Assembly (NCBI RefSeq): GCF_029626035.1 | Contig: NZ_JARUBE010000003.1 | Coordinates: 5,084,001 to 5,148,000 of the forward strand | Origin: Micromonospora sp. WMMD980 | Lineage (GTDB): Bacteria > Actinomycetota > Actinomycetes > Mycobacteriales > Micromonosporaceae | DNA: 64,000 nucleotides | Reading direction: 5' to 3' | Shown: positions 42,027 to 51,446 of the stretch, piece after piece | How the letters are laid out: each line of letters begins with the position of its first letter | Numbering within the stretch: position 1 is the stretch's first letter | Program-made: the position numbers and the translations under genes | Notes under the pieces: generated by a model | The model's input: the letters and a program-made list of their open reading frames with translations, nothing else | Databases searched by the model: none | What the model was told of the DNA's origin: nothing

Positions 42027-42451
42027 CATCGGCCGCGGCAGCGGGCGGTGGAACAGAGCTGAAGCTAAGGCGTGCGCACCACAAGATCATGGCGTGGGGC
42101 TGTGAACTGGTTTTCCGCCAGCACGTGAGCATCCATGGAGCCGGTCGCGGGGCGAGCCCTGTTGCGCAGGGGTGCACCCAGAACAGTTGACGATCATGTA
42201 GGTCAGGACCGAGACGACTTCAGCTCGCTCGCCACGCCGCAGGCCGCAAACTCTGGCCCGGTCCTTGTGCAAGAACGGGCAGCGGCGAACGGCCGGGACG
42301 ACGTCTCTGCGATAGCGCTGGGACACGCCAGCTCAAGAGGCTTCGGCCTAACAGTGCAGGGTGAATGGTGATCGGAGCCGATCTCGCTGCGCGCTGACTC
42401 GTTCTCGACACTCGGACGCCGCGGGGTTCGCGGCTATGAGCGTGTGTCGGC
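42027..42451. other. No supported gene
   Basis: The 425 bp between the convergent 2H and hydrolase genes hold no recognisable gene or repeat. Confidence 0.45.
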
Positions 42452-43165
42452 TTATCCGGCTGGTGAAGTCCACCCTGCGGTAAGGGCGATGATGTGAGCG
42501 GTCACCAATTCAGGGTCGATGAGTTGATGAAGGTGTCCGCCGGGCGCCTCCGCGATGCTCCAGCCCCGTGTCCGTGACTCCTGCGCCATGCGGTCGTACG
42601 GCGGCCCGAACAGCAGGTAGGCGCATGGCCGGTGGTCCCAGCCCGGGGGCACCGGGATTTGCTGCTCGTAGTAGCTCACCGGGAGCCGGGGCTGCTCGGC
42701 CGCGACCAGTGCTCTGGTCCGAGGGTCAGGAAACAGTGATGCGACGGTCTCCTCTTCCCACCATTTCGTCCATTGCGGCAGCCGGCCCTCCGCGGCGATC
42801 GACCGCAGGTAGGCCAGGCGCTCGGGTGACGCGGCAGGCGTCGGCCCGCAACGCGAGGGCAGACTGGCATCGACGAACACGCACCCCACGACCGGCCGGC
42901 CGACCGCCGCTACGACAGGTGGAACCACAACGCCGGCGTTGCTGTGGGCAACCAGCACGATCGGCTGGTCCTGCGGCAGGTCGGAGACGCTGTCTTTGAC
43001 CACGGCGCCGATCTGTGGCCAGAACGGCGGGTCGTCGACATCGGTCACGTGGACCATCGACGGGACCACCGTAGCCACGCCCAGTGCCCTCAGCTTGGCC
43101 GCCACCGGAGCCCAGGTCAGGGGCCCCAGCAACAGGCTGTGCAGAAGTACAAGCGTGGGCTTCAC
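42452..43165 (-). CDS. Alpha/beta-fold hydrolase
   Basis: The 237-residue protein has the alpha/beta hydrolase layout: VKPTLVLLHSLLLGPLTWAP (oxyanion region), IVLVAHSNAGVVVPPVVAAV (nucleophile elbow A-H-S-N-A-G, Ser at about 90), CVFVDASLPSR (strand before the acid) and APGGHLHQLIDPE (catalytic His near the C-terminus). The substrate is unknown; close relatives are annotated as esterases or signalling-ester hydrolases. GTG 43165 is chosen because GGAGGG lies 7 nt upstream; ATG 43180 would overlap that site. The second ISAs1-family copy starts 46 bp upstream and may have separated it from its promoter. Confidence 0.8.
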   Translation of the reverse strand: MKPTLVLLHSLLLGPLTWAPVAAKLRALGVATVVPSMVHVTDVDDPPFWPQIGAVVKDSVSDLPQDQPIVLVAHSNAGVVVPPVVAAVGRPVVGCVFVDASLPSRCGPTPAASPERLAYLRSIAAEGRLPQWTKWWEEETVASLFPDPRTRALVAAEQPRLPVSYYEQQIPVPPGWDHRPCAYLLFGPPYDRMAQESRTRGWSIAEAPGGHLHQLIDPELVTAHIIALTAGWTSPAG

Positions 43166-43210
43166 ACATCCACCCTCCACGACGGCGCCGGGCGACCGCC
43201 ACCCACATGG

Positions 43211-44541
43211 CAGGGCCCCGGCAAAGTCGTCAGGTGATGCCGAGCAGTGCCAGCGGGCGGATGCTGTCGCGGGCGTGATGCCGGTTGGCGGCGGCGATGT
43301 TGGTGACGCCAGCGGTGCGGAGTGCGCCGATCGCGGCGTTGCGTAGAGCGGCCATGACCTCGGGTCCGGTGCCGGTGCGGATCTGGCTGCGGTCCTCGTC
43401 GTAGGTGACGTCGCGGACCCAGTGGACCTTGTTCTCGATCGACCAGTGCTCGCGGGTCCACGCTGCCAGTTGTGCTGGTTTTGCCTGGTGGACGCGGAGG
43501 TCGGTGATGGCGTAGACGGTCTCGGTGGTGAAGCGTTTCGGCTGGTCGAGGCGGCGTCTGCGGCGGCGGATCTGGATGGCTTGGGCGGCGTGCGGGAAGT
43601 CGATGCCGGTGGAGATCGTCAGGATCTTGCAGCTGCGGATCTCGCGGCGGCCGTGTCCGCGGTCGGTGTCGCGGGTGGCGTCGGGGACTGCCCGCCAGGG
43701 CAGTGCGGTGAGCTGGGCGTGCAGGTGGGGTTGGTTGCCTTTGACGGTCAGGATCCAGTGCGCGCCGCGCTCGGCGAGGTAGTCGACATGCTCGCGTTGG
43801 CAGTGCAGGGCGTCGGCGGTGATCACCGTGTCGCGCAGGTCGCTGATCTGGTCGAGCAGCGGCGCGAACCGGGTGATCTCGTTGGTCTTGCCGTCGACGT
43901 CGATGCTGGCCAGGACCACACCGGTGGCCTGGTCGCAGGCGGTCATCACGTGCCGGGCAGGGGTGTCGGTGGTGCGGGAGCCGCGCAGGGTCTTGCCGTC
44001 GACGGCGATCGCCCGGCCGGCCGTTGAGGTGGTGGCGGTGGCCCGGCCGGCGAGCCAGACACTGATCGCCGCGGTCAGTAGCTGCGGGTCCATGGCCTGT
44101 AACAGCCGGCGGATCATCGCCTCCGACGGGCGCCGGTCGGCAGGCATGCCCAGGGCGAGAGCCGTCGTGGCCGGCACGTCGGCGACCCATTCGGCGATCG
44201 CGGCGTACGAGCGGTAGCCGGCGACCACAGCACACACGGCTGCGGTGACCACGACCGTCAGCCGATGCCGGACACCTCGCCGGGCCCGTGGATCAGGCAG
44301 ACCAGCGAGCGCTTCGGGCAGCCCACCAGCGGTTTCGGCAACGGTCAGAGCCGGTGCGCAGGACAGGGACGAGATCAGCGATGATGGCAGCGCGGGCATG
44401 ACTCACTTCGGGCGATCAGCATGGCGTAGAGAACCTTGATGATCTTCTGAGCCGGTCATGCCCGCCTTGCTGCCACCACCAACGGCGCTTCTACCCCAAG
44501 CCTCACAAGTCGGACACCGTTACGACTTTGCCGGGGCCCTG
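43211..44541 (-). mobile_element. ISAs1-family insertion sequence, copy 2 (1331 bp, inverted)
   Basis: Perfect 20-bp inverted repeats identical to copy 1 lie at 43211-43230 and 44522-44541. A 10-bp direct repeat ACCCACATGG flanks them (43201-43210 and 44542-44551). Length and all reading frames equal copy 1, so the copies are recent. Orientation is opposite to copy 1. Confidence 0.95.
43230..44399 (-). CDS. ISAs1-family transposase, copy 2
   Basis: The 389-residue protein is identical to the transposase at 3603-4772, with the same catalytic motifs [21 protein letters not shown] and [10 protein letters not shown]. The stop overlaps the inverted repeat. Identity of the two copies implies recent movement or gene conversion in this genome. 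Confidence 0.95.
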   Translation of the reverse strand: MPALPSSLISSLSCAPALTVAETAGGLPEALAGLPDPRARRGVRHRLTVVVTAAVCAVVAGYRSYAAIAEWVADVPATTALALGMPADRRPSEAMIRRLLQAMDPQLLTAAISVWLAGRATATTSTAGRAIAVDGKTLRGSRTTDTPARHVMTACDQATGVVLASIDVDGKTNEITRFAPLLDQISDLRDTVITADALHCQREHVDYLAERGAHWILTVKGNQPHLHAQLTALPWRAVPDATRDTDRGHGRREIRSCKILTISTGIDFPHAAQAIQIRRRRRRLDQPKRFTTETVYAITDLRVHQAKPAQLAAWTREHWSIENKVHWVRDVTYDEDRSQIRTGTGPEVMAALRNAAIGALRTAGVTNIAAANRHHARDSIRPLALLGIT

Positions 44542-44878
44542 ACCCACATGGGCGGCGTCCGATAATTTCACCTATCACACCCCCGCCCGACCTGCGGCAG
44601 ATGTGCGCGCCGCTGCGCCAGGGTCGAATGCCGAAGTACACTTCAGGGACCGCTTCCAGTTGAACGTGAACGAGTTCGGCGGTGGAAATCTGACAAGCAT
44701 TCCACGGGGCCGCCGGGTCCTCAGTGATCCGGTGATCGATGCTTGGCAGTACGCATGTCGAGGCACCACACCACTTAACCGCCCTACCCGAGACACGTAA
44801 GAAAACCGGTTGTTGCCCGACAACGAAAGAACTAGGGTCCGCTCAGCATCGAAGCACCAACGAGCGGAGTCGCATTTC
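44542..44878. other. Upstream region of the hypothetical gene; possible small remnant
   Basis: A frame at about 44603-44800 reads HFRDRFQLNVNEFGGGNLTS then IPRGRRVLSDPVIDAWQYAC. It is more protein-like than a shadow frame but has no ribosome site or recognisable family. It may be a gene remnant cut by the ISAs1 element. Confidence 0.3.
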
Positions 44879-45694
44879 ATGTTCGACGACCTCCTCCGCG
44901 CCAGCGCGGCACTACTCCATGAGATCAGCGTGCAGGTTCAGGACGTGCGCCACAACGAGCCCGCCCCCGGCTCGGTGTGGCGTCTTGAGACGGCGCTGGA
45001 TGCGACAGTTGGCGACGAGGGTTTCCCAGTGCCTTACAGCTTCGCCCATCACGTGCACCGCACGCTCAACTACGCTGCTGCCGAACGCCTCGAAACTCTT
45101 TCGTGGTGTGTGCAGCCCGGCTTCCCGCAAATCCTCAGCGCCATCGACTTGGCACGCGCCGCAGCAGAAACAGCGAGTTTGGCGGCGTGGCTGGGTCGTC
45201 CGGAAGCGGACGGCGAGGCCCGGCTTCGTCGTCTGATGTACATGGTGCAACGGGCGGATGGGGAGCAACGTGGATTGCAGACAGCGCTGGGCGTAAAGCT
45301 GTCATCGAGTTCGAAGGCGATCCTCGACTGGGCTGGCCGCAGGAGGCTGCGTGCCGAGCGATACCCGTCTCGTGAGGCGCTGCTAGCTGCCGTCGATGAG
45401 GATGCCGGCTCCATACATTACAAGCGGCTGAGTTCGTTTACTCACGGCAACCTCGACGCCATGATGGCCCTCTACATCGAGATTGAGAAGGCTCAGAAGG
45501 GCGATAGCCGGCTCCTTGAGGTGCATGCCCTGTCGGTTGCGACTGTGGCAGCGAGTTACATGCTCGGGGGGTTAGCCTCGCTGGTCCGAATTACTGGTAT
45601 CGGGCAGCCGGAGCTGGCGGCTCTCGACGAGAGGGCCGAGGAGATGGAGGAGGCTTTGGAGTGGGCTGCGGAACAGGTGCCCGACTTGGCGTAG
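44879..45694 (+). CDS. Hypothetical protein, mostly helical
   Basis: The 271-residue protein begins MFDDLLRASAALLHEISVQV. It contains LSWCVQPGFPQILSAIDLAR and AAAETASLAAWLGRPEADGE, then KRLSSFTHGNLDAMMALYIE near residue 190. It ends with an acidic helix (ERAEEMEEALEWAAEQVPDL). A single Ala-rich stretch (SVATVAASYMLGGLASLVRI, about 225-245) could be a buried or membrane helix. ATG 44879 has CGGAG about 10 nt upstream. The family is not recognised. The 'SSFTHG' motif resembles those of uncharacterised phage/defence-linked DUF proteins, but that is not enough for a call. Confidence 0.6.
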   Translation: MFDDLLRASAALLHEISVQVQDVRHNEPAPGSVWRLETALDATVGDEGFPVPYSFAHHVHRTLNYAAAERLETLSWCVQPGFPQILSAIDLARAAAETASLAAWLGRPEADGEARLRRLMYMVQRADGEQRGLQTALGVKLSSSSKAILDWAGRRRLRAERYPSREALLAAVDEDAGSIHYKRLSSFTHGNLDAMMALYIEIEKAQKGDSRLLEVHALSVATVAASYMLGGLASLVRITGIGQPELAALDERAEEMEEALEWAAEQVPDLA

Positions 45695-45895
45695 TAATTG
45701 GCGCCCGGTCCTCCATCTCTCTACGGCAGAAGTGGCTGATCACCAATATTGGGTCCGATTCGCAGCACACGCACCACGGCAGATCCGGGCGTCCGGCGAT
45801 GGGTGTTGCAGCGTGATGCTTGGTCACCCCGGGGGGCTGGCGAGGTGGACGGCTTGCCTTGCCGAGTGTGTCGCCCCGTGTGATGGAATGACTGC

Positions 45896-47076
45896 ATGAC
45901 GATCTTCTCTGTCGCACCCCGAACGGATCCGTCACCGGCCGGCCATAGAGACAGTCACTTCCAATTCCTCGATCGCGTGTCTGGGTCGTATTGGGACCAG
46001 GTCCGCGACCTGGTCGAAGACTGGTTCTCCCGCCTATGCTCCGACGCGCAAGCCGACGTTCAGGGCCGTCTACGGTCCAAGGCGACCGCCAGTTCAGGGG
46101 AGCTTTCTTTGAGCTGTACCTTCACGAGTGCCTACTCCGGATGGGCTACTCCGTAACCTGCCACCCGCAACTTGAGGGGACGAGCAGGCGGCCGGACTTC
46201 CTTGCCCAGAAGGACGGTCGGTCCGTCTATATCGAAGCTCGGTCGGCCTCACCCAGCGACGTCGTGGTCGGCAAGTCGGCCCGGGTAAACGCGGTATACG
46301 AGTCGCTCGACAAGTTGGTTAGCCCAAACTTCTTCCTCTGGATCAACGTTGCTATGCACGGTGAAGCCCCGCTCCGCGTGCGGCCGCTGCGGGGCCGTTT
46401 GGAGAAGTGGCTTGGCGGGTTGGACCCGGACGACCACACCCTGGAGGGCAAGCATCGCGACGACCTTCCTGGGTTCATCCACGAGGACGCGGGTTGGAAA
46501 ATCGACTTCCGTGCGATCCCCAAGTCGCCCAAGGCCCGCGGCAGGAAGGGTGCAAGGCCGCTCGGCATCTTCGGGGGTGGCGAGGCCCAATGGGTACAAG
46601 ACGAAGAGGGGATCCGAGGCGCGTTGGCCGACAAGGGCTCGGCCTACGGCTCGCTCGATGCGCCGTTCGTCGTCGCAGTCGCCTCGAGCAGCATCTCTCT
46701 GGATGACTACGACGTGATCAACGCCCTGTACGGCACCGAGGTCGTCGAGATCCGCACCTACGCCGACGGTACGCAGTCAACCGCAATGGCCCGCAAGCCC
46801 GACGGTTACTGGTACAGGGGCAACCGCTGGGATCACCGTGGTGTGTCAGGGGTCCTCGTGGTCAAGAATCTTCACCCCGCCTTCGTCGGCAAGCAGCAGC
46901 ATACGATCTGGGAGCACCCTAGCCCAGAGCAAGCCGTTGATGCGTTGCCGATGTGGCGGCGTGCTGTCCCGGGTGCGGACGGGGACATGACGTTCGTCGA
47001 GCCCGAGCGCTCGCAAGCTTATTGGTTCGGCGTTGGCGACCCGTGGCCCGTGGGCGAGCCCTTTCCGACAGAGTGA
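45896..47076 (+). pseudogene. PD-(D/E)XK nuclease-like protein with a frameshift
   Basis: The N-terminal part lies in one frame from ATG 45896 (MTIFSVAPRTDPSPAGHRDS ... SYWDQVRDLVEDWFSRL). From about 46080 the sensible sequence moves to another frame, DRQFRGAFFELYLHECLLRM, and runs to 47076. A single-base shift near 46075-46090 joins them into about 390 residues. The nuclease core is RQFRGAFFELYLHE (first Glu), TSRRPDFLAQKDG (P-D) and SVYIEARSASPS (E-x-R, an altered E-x-K). The shift may be a real inactivating mutation or a sequencing error. It lies between mobile debris and a defence operon, so a defence role is plausible but unproven. Confidence 0.7.
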
Positions 47077-47380
47077 GCGCTCGCGGACGCCCGGCGGCTT
47101 CAGCATCTTCAACACGGTTCCCGCGACACGGACCGGAGCGGGCAGAGTACCCGAGGTCGACTTACTCACATCGGCCATGAGCGGATATCCACTGCGTTCG
47201 TGGGCTCAGGCTGCAGCAGAGGGGGGTCAGCGCCGAGATGGCCGCTCCCTCCAGGTACCCAACCGATCTGCCATCGGTCGCGAGACCATCACGGCTGAAA
47301 GGTCCGCACGCACCAAGCCGCAACGCGCACGGACCGGCTACAGGCGCCCGCTGGAGCCGGGCGGGCAAATCAGGCATATG
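47077..47380. other. No supported gene
   Basis: The 304 bp downstream of the nuclease-like gene and before the tRNA-like remnant show nothing recognisable. Confidence 0.45.
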
Positions 47381-47453
47381 TGGGCCGCCTGGGACTCGAA
47401 CCCAGAACCTAAGGATTAAAAGACCACAGCTTTGTCGTAATTACATCTACGGC
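47381..47453 (-). pseudogene. tRNA-Lys(TTT)-like remnant with intact 3' half; probable attachment-site scar
   Basis: Read on the - strand, the sequence has anticodon loop CTTTTAA. A perfect T-arm follows (CTGGG-TTCGAGT-CCCAG), then the acceptor 3' strand GCGGCCCA. The 5' acceptor side (GGCCGT) still pairs partly, but the D-arm (AGATGTAATTACGACAAAGC) has no proper stem, and the anticodon stem has mismatches. A tRNA whose 3' half is perfect and 5' half degraded is typical of the duplicated end left by an element that integrated at a tRNA-Lys gene. It is unlikely to be a working tRNA. Confidence 0.65.
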
Positions 47454-47733
47454 CAACGATATAAAACCCGCCTTGACCAGCGCATTAGCTAAGGATCTTG
47501 GTGCTGGCGTCGGGGCTGGGTGATCCCCGGGTGATCGTCCGTCTGGTGCGGTCCCGATCCGGCCACCACTGGTCAGTCCGGGCCCGTGTGCATCAGTCCG
47601 GCCGCGAGATGCCCTTGCACTAGGGCGCGACGGTGGATCCGGGCCGACCTCCGCAACGCGTTCGAGGGTCGCCTCGGAGAGGGCGTCGTGCGCCTCGGCC
47701 GCCTCTCTTTGACCAAGCTCCCCCGAGTCTGCG
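47454..47733. other. No supported gene
   Basis: This 280-bp stretch downstream of the ABC-3C ATPase gene has only shadow frames. Confidence 0.4.
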
Positions 47734-49476
47734 TCAGAAGCGGAAGCCAAAAAGTCCACCTTCATCAAAGCTGTCGGTGAGCCGTTGTTCGAGGACGTGG
47801 CCGGCCGGATCGAAGCCGCGGCGTACGGCTTTGTCAAGTTCGTCGGAGTTCAGCGTGACGATGTACTGGAGCCCTTCCTGACGACTCACTTCGGCTGCGA
47901 GGGTGAGGGCGCGGGCGAGCTGGCGCTCGTCGACGCCGTCATAGAGGTGGCTGTCGTGGACGAAGAAGTCCGGTGCTCGCCCGCTTCGGTGCGCTAGGAC
48001 GGCGACGGTCAGGTCGAAGCAGAAGATGACCATATTGCCGATGCCGCCGCTGTTGTCGCTCGCGATGTGTGTCTCGATCTTTAGGCTGGTTTCGCCTGGA
48101 CCGATACGGAGGTACGCCTCGCGGTTGGCGCCGTAGAGGGCCTGGGCGTACTGAGCGAACAGGACGACCGCATCGTTGACGATGGGTCGCCGCTCTTCGA
48201 TGTCGGTCTCCATCTCCTGTTGGAGACTGACGCGCTGTTGTTTGATCTCGCGACGGTTCGATTCGAGCGCCTGTGCTGCGTCGAAGCGGTGTCGTAGGGC
48301 TCCGAGTTGTGCCTGTTCCTGGGCGAGGATCTGTTGAAGGGTGGTCAGTGCGTCGAGCGCGCCGCCTTCGTTAAGGGTGCGCAAGGTTGCAGCGAGTCGG
48401 TCACCGAGTTGTTCTCGCTCGGCTTCGCGTTCCTGGAGCCGTGATCTGATCGCCGAGGCCTCTTCGTCCAGGTACTGGCGCCGGTTGCGGACAACGGATC
48501 CGTGGAACGCCCGGACGTCGTCGAAACTTCGGCGCACCTGGTCGCCGAGCACCACGCCGAGCTCTGCGTAGGCCGTTTCGAGGTAAGCGAGATCGGGATC
48601 TATGGTTTCGTCGACGGCCCGTTCCAGGTCGGCGAGGTTGCGCCGGTCGATGACGTCGTCGTTGCGGAGCTGGCGGATTCGCTGGTCGGTCTGGTCGGCT
48701 TGGGCGCGGAGGTTGTCGTACTCCGGAACCACTCGGAAGTTCTCGATCCGTCGTTGAATCTCCGCAACGCGGTGTTCTGCGATGGCGATCTGGCCTCGGA
48801 GCTCTGCGGTCTGACCGATGATTCGTCCGAGAACCGGGTCGGAAGCGGCTTTACGGAGCTGCTTGCTGACGGCTTCGCGGGCCTGTAGCTCGCGGTAGCG
48901 ATCGGCAAGCCGCCAGTCCAGTCCGAGTAGGTATGCCAGCGACGTGGCCGCTTCAGCATTCGCTTGGCGGGCGAAGCTGCGGGTGGCCTCGTTGAAGGCG
49001 TGCGATCCGACTCTCCGCATGAGGAAGCTAAAGAGGCTGCGGCCGGTGATGCCCGGGTGGTCGGCAGGAAGGTTGAAAAGATCCCTTTCGATAAGTGTTT
49101 GCCACTCAGGCAGCGTGACCTGACCGTCGCCGAAATCAAGTTGGTCCGAGCCGACACCCGAAGGCAAGGGCCGTAGGCGGATGGCGCCGGCATTCGCTCC
49201 AGTGCGTTCGACGGTCAGCTCTTCGAGCAGGCCGGGCCAGTCCAGGCTCAGCGCGAACGTTGTCTGCCGAAGCCTCGGGTGAGCCGGTAATGAGTTCTTG
49301 TCTGCGCCGCTGCCCAGCAGGAAGTGCAACAGTTCGATCATGCTGGACTTGCCGGCACTGTTACGGCTGTCGGTCTCGGCCGAAGCGCCGGTGGTATCCG
49401 CGACCAGGATGTTTAGGCCAGGGTGAAAAGTCAGGGCCTTGAAACGTGGATCATCCGCGGTCAAGTGCCGCAGCAT
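47734..49476 (-). CDS. ABC-three-component ATPase (DUF2326-type, SMC-like)
   Basis: The 580-residue SMC/Rad50-like ATPase has Walker A SRNSAGKSSMIELLHFLLGS at about 40-58. A long coiled coil follows from about 215 to 430 (AELRGQIAIAEHRVAEIQRR; ERRPIVNDAVVLF follows). The C-terminal DUF2326 region includes NMVIFCFDLTVAVLAHRSGR and PDFFVHDSHLYDGVDERQLA, standing in for Walker B/D-loop. In ABC-three-component (ABC-3C) systems this ATPase works with a middle component and a CTD protein in biological conflict. ATG 49476 has GGAGGAGG 5 nt upstream. It overlaps the middle component by 26 nt. Confidence 0.88.
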   Translation of the reverse strand: MLRHLTADDPRFKALTFHPGLNILVADTTGASAETDSRNSAGKSSMIELLHFLLGSGADKNSLPAHPRLRQTTFALSLDWPGLLEELTVERTGANAGAIRLRPLPSGVGSDQLDFGDGQVTLPEWQTLIERDLFNLPADHPGITGRSLFSFLMRRVGSHAFNEATRSFARQANAEAATSLAYLLGLDWRLADRYRELQAREAVSKQLRKAASDPVLGRIIGQTAELRGQIAIAEHRVAEIQRRIENFRVVPEYDNLRAQADQTDQRIRQLRNDDVIDRRNLADLERAVDETIDPDLAYLETAYAELGVVLGDQVRRSFDDVRAFHGSVVRNRRQYLDEEASAIRSRLQEREAEREQLGDRLAATLRTLNEGGALDALTTLQQILAQEQAQLGALRHRFDAAQALESNRREIKQQRVSLQQEMETDIEERRPIVNDAVVLFAQYAQALYGANREAYLRIGPGETSLKIETHIASDNSGGIGNMVIFCFDLTVAVLAHRSGRAPDFFVHDSHLYDGVDERQLARALTLAAEVSRQEGLQYIVTLNSDELDKAVRRGFDPAGHVLEQRLTDSFDEGGLFGFRF

Positions 49477-49720
49477 CTGCCCTCCTCCTGACCAGGAGTT
49501 CGTTGTCCAGCTCGACAACTCCGAGGGCATACAATAGATCAAGAGCTAGCACAAACCACCAGAAAGGTACAGGGGCATGGTGATTATGACTGCGACGCCA
49601 TTGCTGCAGTCTCGCCCATGCCTGGCTCACCGTGAGCGGCCCGTCAATGATCTCCAGGATCTGGGCGCCCACGGCGATGAGCGAACGCTGCGGCGTGATG
49701 CCCTTGGTTGGGATGATCAT
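49451..49720 (-). CDS. ABC-three-component middle component
   Basis: The 89-residue protein is PQRSLIAVGAQILEIIDGPL, then TVSQAWARLQQWRRSHNHHA and PFWWFVLALDLLYALGVVEL. This matches the small winged-helix middle component (ABC-3C MC) that ends in 'LDLLYALGxVELDNEL'. It likely bridges the ATPase and the CTD protein. The ATG overlaps the upstream stop as ATGA and it overlaps the ATPase start by 26 nt, so all three are translated together. Confidence 0.85.
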   Translation of the reverse strand: MIIPTKGITPQRSLIAVGAQILEIIDGPLTVSQAWARLQQWRRSHNHHAPVPFWWFVLALDLLYALGVVELDNELLVRRRADAAALDRG

Positions 49721-50679
49721 GTCAGCGAAGGTTCCCGGGCTGGCGGGGTCCAACCGGTTGGCGGCTCCGCGAGGATGTCGCAGGTCTCGAAGAAGTAGGC
49801 CAAGACAACGGAGAGGGCTCTCGCACTCGCGCGGTCGAGGTGGCGGTTGCCCGCTACGTACTTTTCAAGCTCGTAGATTACGTCGGCCGCCGCCGGGTAG
49901 ACCGTCGCGATCTCGCGGTAGTAGGCGTTGAAGTCGGCTGCAACCTCGTCTCGCTCGGTGACGTCCGTAAGCCCCTGGTAGTACTCCTCCACGAGGTGGG
50001 TGTGGAGCATCCCGCGGCGGAGCATCTCCCGATCATCCTCGTCGAGCTGGTTATAGTCCATCTTCAGCGCAGACACCTCCCGCGGCGACTGCTGTCCGTT
50101 GGCCTGCCGCCGGCGTTCGACGAGATGGTCCAGGAGGGGCTTGAGGTCTTCCAAGCCCACGCCGTAGACGACGTCCTCTACCGGGATGGGAGCGGCGAAG
50201 ACCTCTTCGATCTGATACTTCACCAGCCGAAACAGCTCGCCAAGCAGCTGACGCGGCCCTAGGGTTTCGAACGCCAGCGGGGCGTGACTGCGGCGCGCTT
50301 GCGCCAGCAGTTGGGTGATCTCCGGGTGCAGTCCGCGCCGCGGGTCGTTATAGACAAAGACGAACGTCTGGAACTCACCCGCTCGTTTGGCCAGCGCGCC
50401 GGTCAGGTCTCCGGTGAACTTCTTCTTCACGTCTCGGGCGCTGTCCGCGTCGAAGGTTTCGGGCGCATAGCAGGCGTACAACTTGCCGTCGTGAAGGCGC
50501 AGGCCGTCCGACGAGAGATCGCCGATGTTCCCGTGGGTCCGAACCTCGACGAAGTCGCTGTAGCGGGCGGTCATGATGCGGATGAAGAAGTCCTCGAACG
50601 CGGATCCGTTCAGGTCCGCCATCCGATCGCGGAACATGGTCTTTACGAACATGCGTTCCGTGAAGCTGAGGACCTCCAC
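49717..50679 (-). CDS. ABC-three-component CTD protein
   Basis: This protein of about 320 residues has an N-terminal nuclease-like region, LNGSAFEDFFIRIMTARYSD then LSSDGLRLHDGKLYACYAPE. This pattern (E...D-G-x...Y-A-C-Y-A-P-E) is reminiscent of PD-(D/E)XK effectors. A helical C-terminal domain from about 175 reads VEDVVYGVGLEDLKPLLDHL. The ABC-3C C-terminal-dimerisation type fits the context. GTG 50679 has GGAGG 5 nt upstream; ATG 50652 is an alternative. It is the first gene of the ABC-3C operon and probably its effector. Confidence 0.78.
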   Translation of the reverse strand: MEVLSFTERMFVKTMFRDRMADLNGSAFEDFFIRIMTARYSDFVEVRTHGNIGDLSSDGLRLHDGKLYACYAPETFDADSARDVKKKFTGDLTGALAKRAGEFQTFVFVYNDPRRGLHPEITQLLAQARRSHAPLAFETLGPRQLLGELFRLVKYQIEEVFAAPIPVEDVVYGVGLEDLKPLLDHLVERRRQANGQQSPREVSALKMDYNQLDEDDREMLRRGMLHTHLVEEYYQGLTDVTERDEVAADFNAYYREIATVYPAAADVIYELEKYVAGNRHLDRASARALSVVLAYFFETCDILAEPPTGWTPPAREPSLT

Positions 50680-51017
50680 GAACACCTCCAACCCGACAGC
50701 GAGTACCGAACGTATCCGGTCAGTGTGGATGGGTAAATGACCAGAACGGCCAATGGCTCCCAAGCAGTGTCGCGTCGGGCGCGCGCATGACCGACGTCGG
50801 CGGACATGGTGTGGTCTGTTACCCAATCTCGGTGCGGCTCGCCGCGTTCCTCGGCTATACCCGCGATCGACACCTTGTTCGCCCTGTGGTGGCTGATCGT
50901 TCGATGTGGCCTGCCGCTACGAGTCCACGAAGGCCCACTGAAGGCTGCCATCAATCGCCGCACCATCGCCCGGGATCGACCCCACCGTATGGATCCTGCG
51001 TCTGGGCAGGTTCGCCT
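50680..51017. other. Gap upstream of the ABC-3C operon
   Basis: The 338 bp presumably include the ABC-3C promoter. No clear hexamers, repeats or small gene are seen. Confidence 0.4.
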
Positions 51018-51446
51018 CTACCTTGTGGGCGGAGTCCTGTCGCTGCCGTTGTCGCGTGCGGCCTCCTCAAGCTGAAGGAACTCGTCAATGATCTTTGCCA
51101 GGCTGCGGCGCGCTCCGGGAGTTTGCAGTCTGTCGAAGGAACGGGCCATTACGCGGGCTTCACGACTGGCGGTATCGGGTTCGTCGTCGCCAAGGAGGTA
51201 GCCGGCGGGCACGCCGAAGAAGGCAGCGAGAGCGCGCAGGGTGGTGGCGGTGGGGTTGATGCGGGGCGCGACGAGGAGTTTGCGGAGACCTTCAGCAGTC
51301 ACGCGGTGACCGCGGGTCGCCATCTCGCGGGCGATCTCGGTGTAGGGCGGCGTGCCCCGATACCGCTCCTCGAAGAGTTCGCGCAGTCGGGCCTGGATCA
51401 CGCGCGAGGCGACCTGTTCCGCCCGGTCGTCAGCCTGATCAGCCAT
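51018..51446 (-). CDS. EspR-like XRE-family transcriptional regulator
   Basis: The 142-residue protein has a helix-turn-helix at about 35-80, YTEIAREMATRGHRVTAEGL then RINPTATTLRALAAFFGVPA. The 'RxNPTxxTLxALAxFFxVPAxYLLxDD' layout is that of EspR-like actinobacterial nucleoid/transcription regulators. A C-terminal dimerisation helix follows (ARRSLAKIIDEFLQLEEAAR). It is on the same strand as the ABC-3C operon, 338 bp upstream, and could regulate it; that is inference from position. ATG 51446 is the first start. Confidence 0.82.
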   Translation of the reverse strand: MADQADDRAEQVASRVIQARLRELFEERYRGTPPYTEIAREMATRGHRVTAEGLRKLLVAPRINPTATTLRALAAFFGVPAGYLLGDDEPDTASREARVMARSFDRLQTPGARRSLAKIIDEFLQLEEAARDNGSDRTPPTR

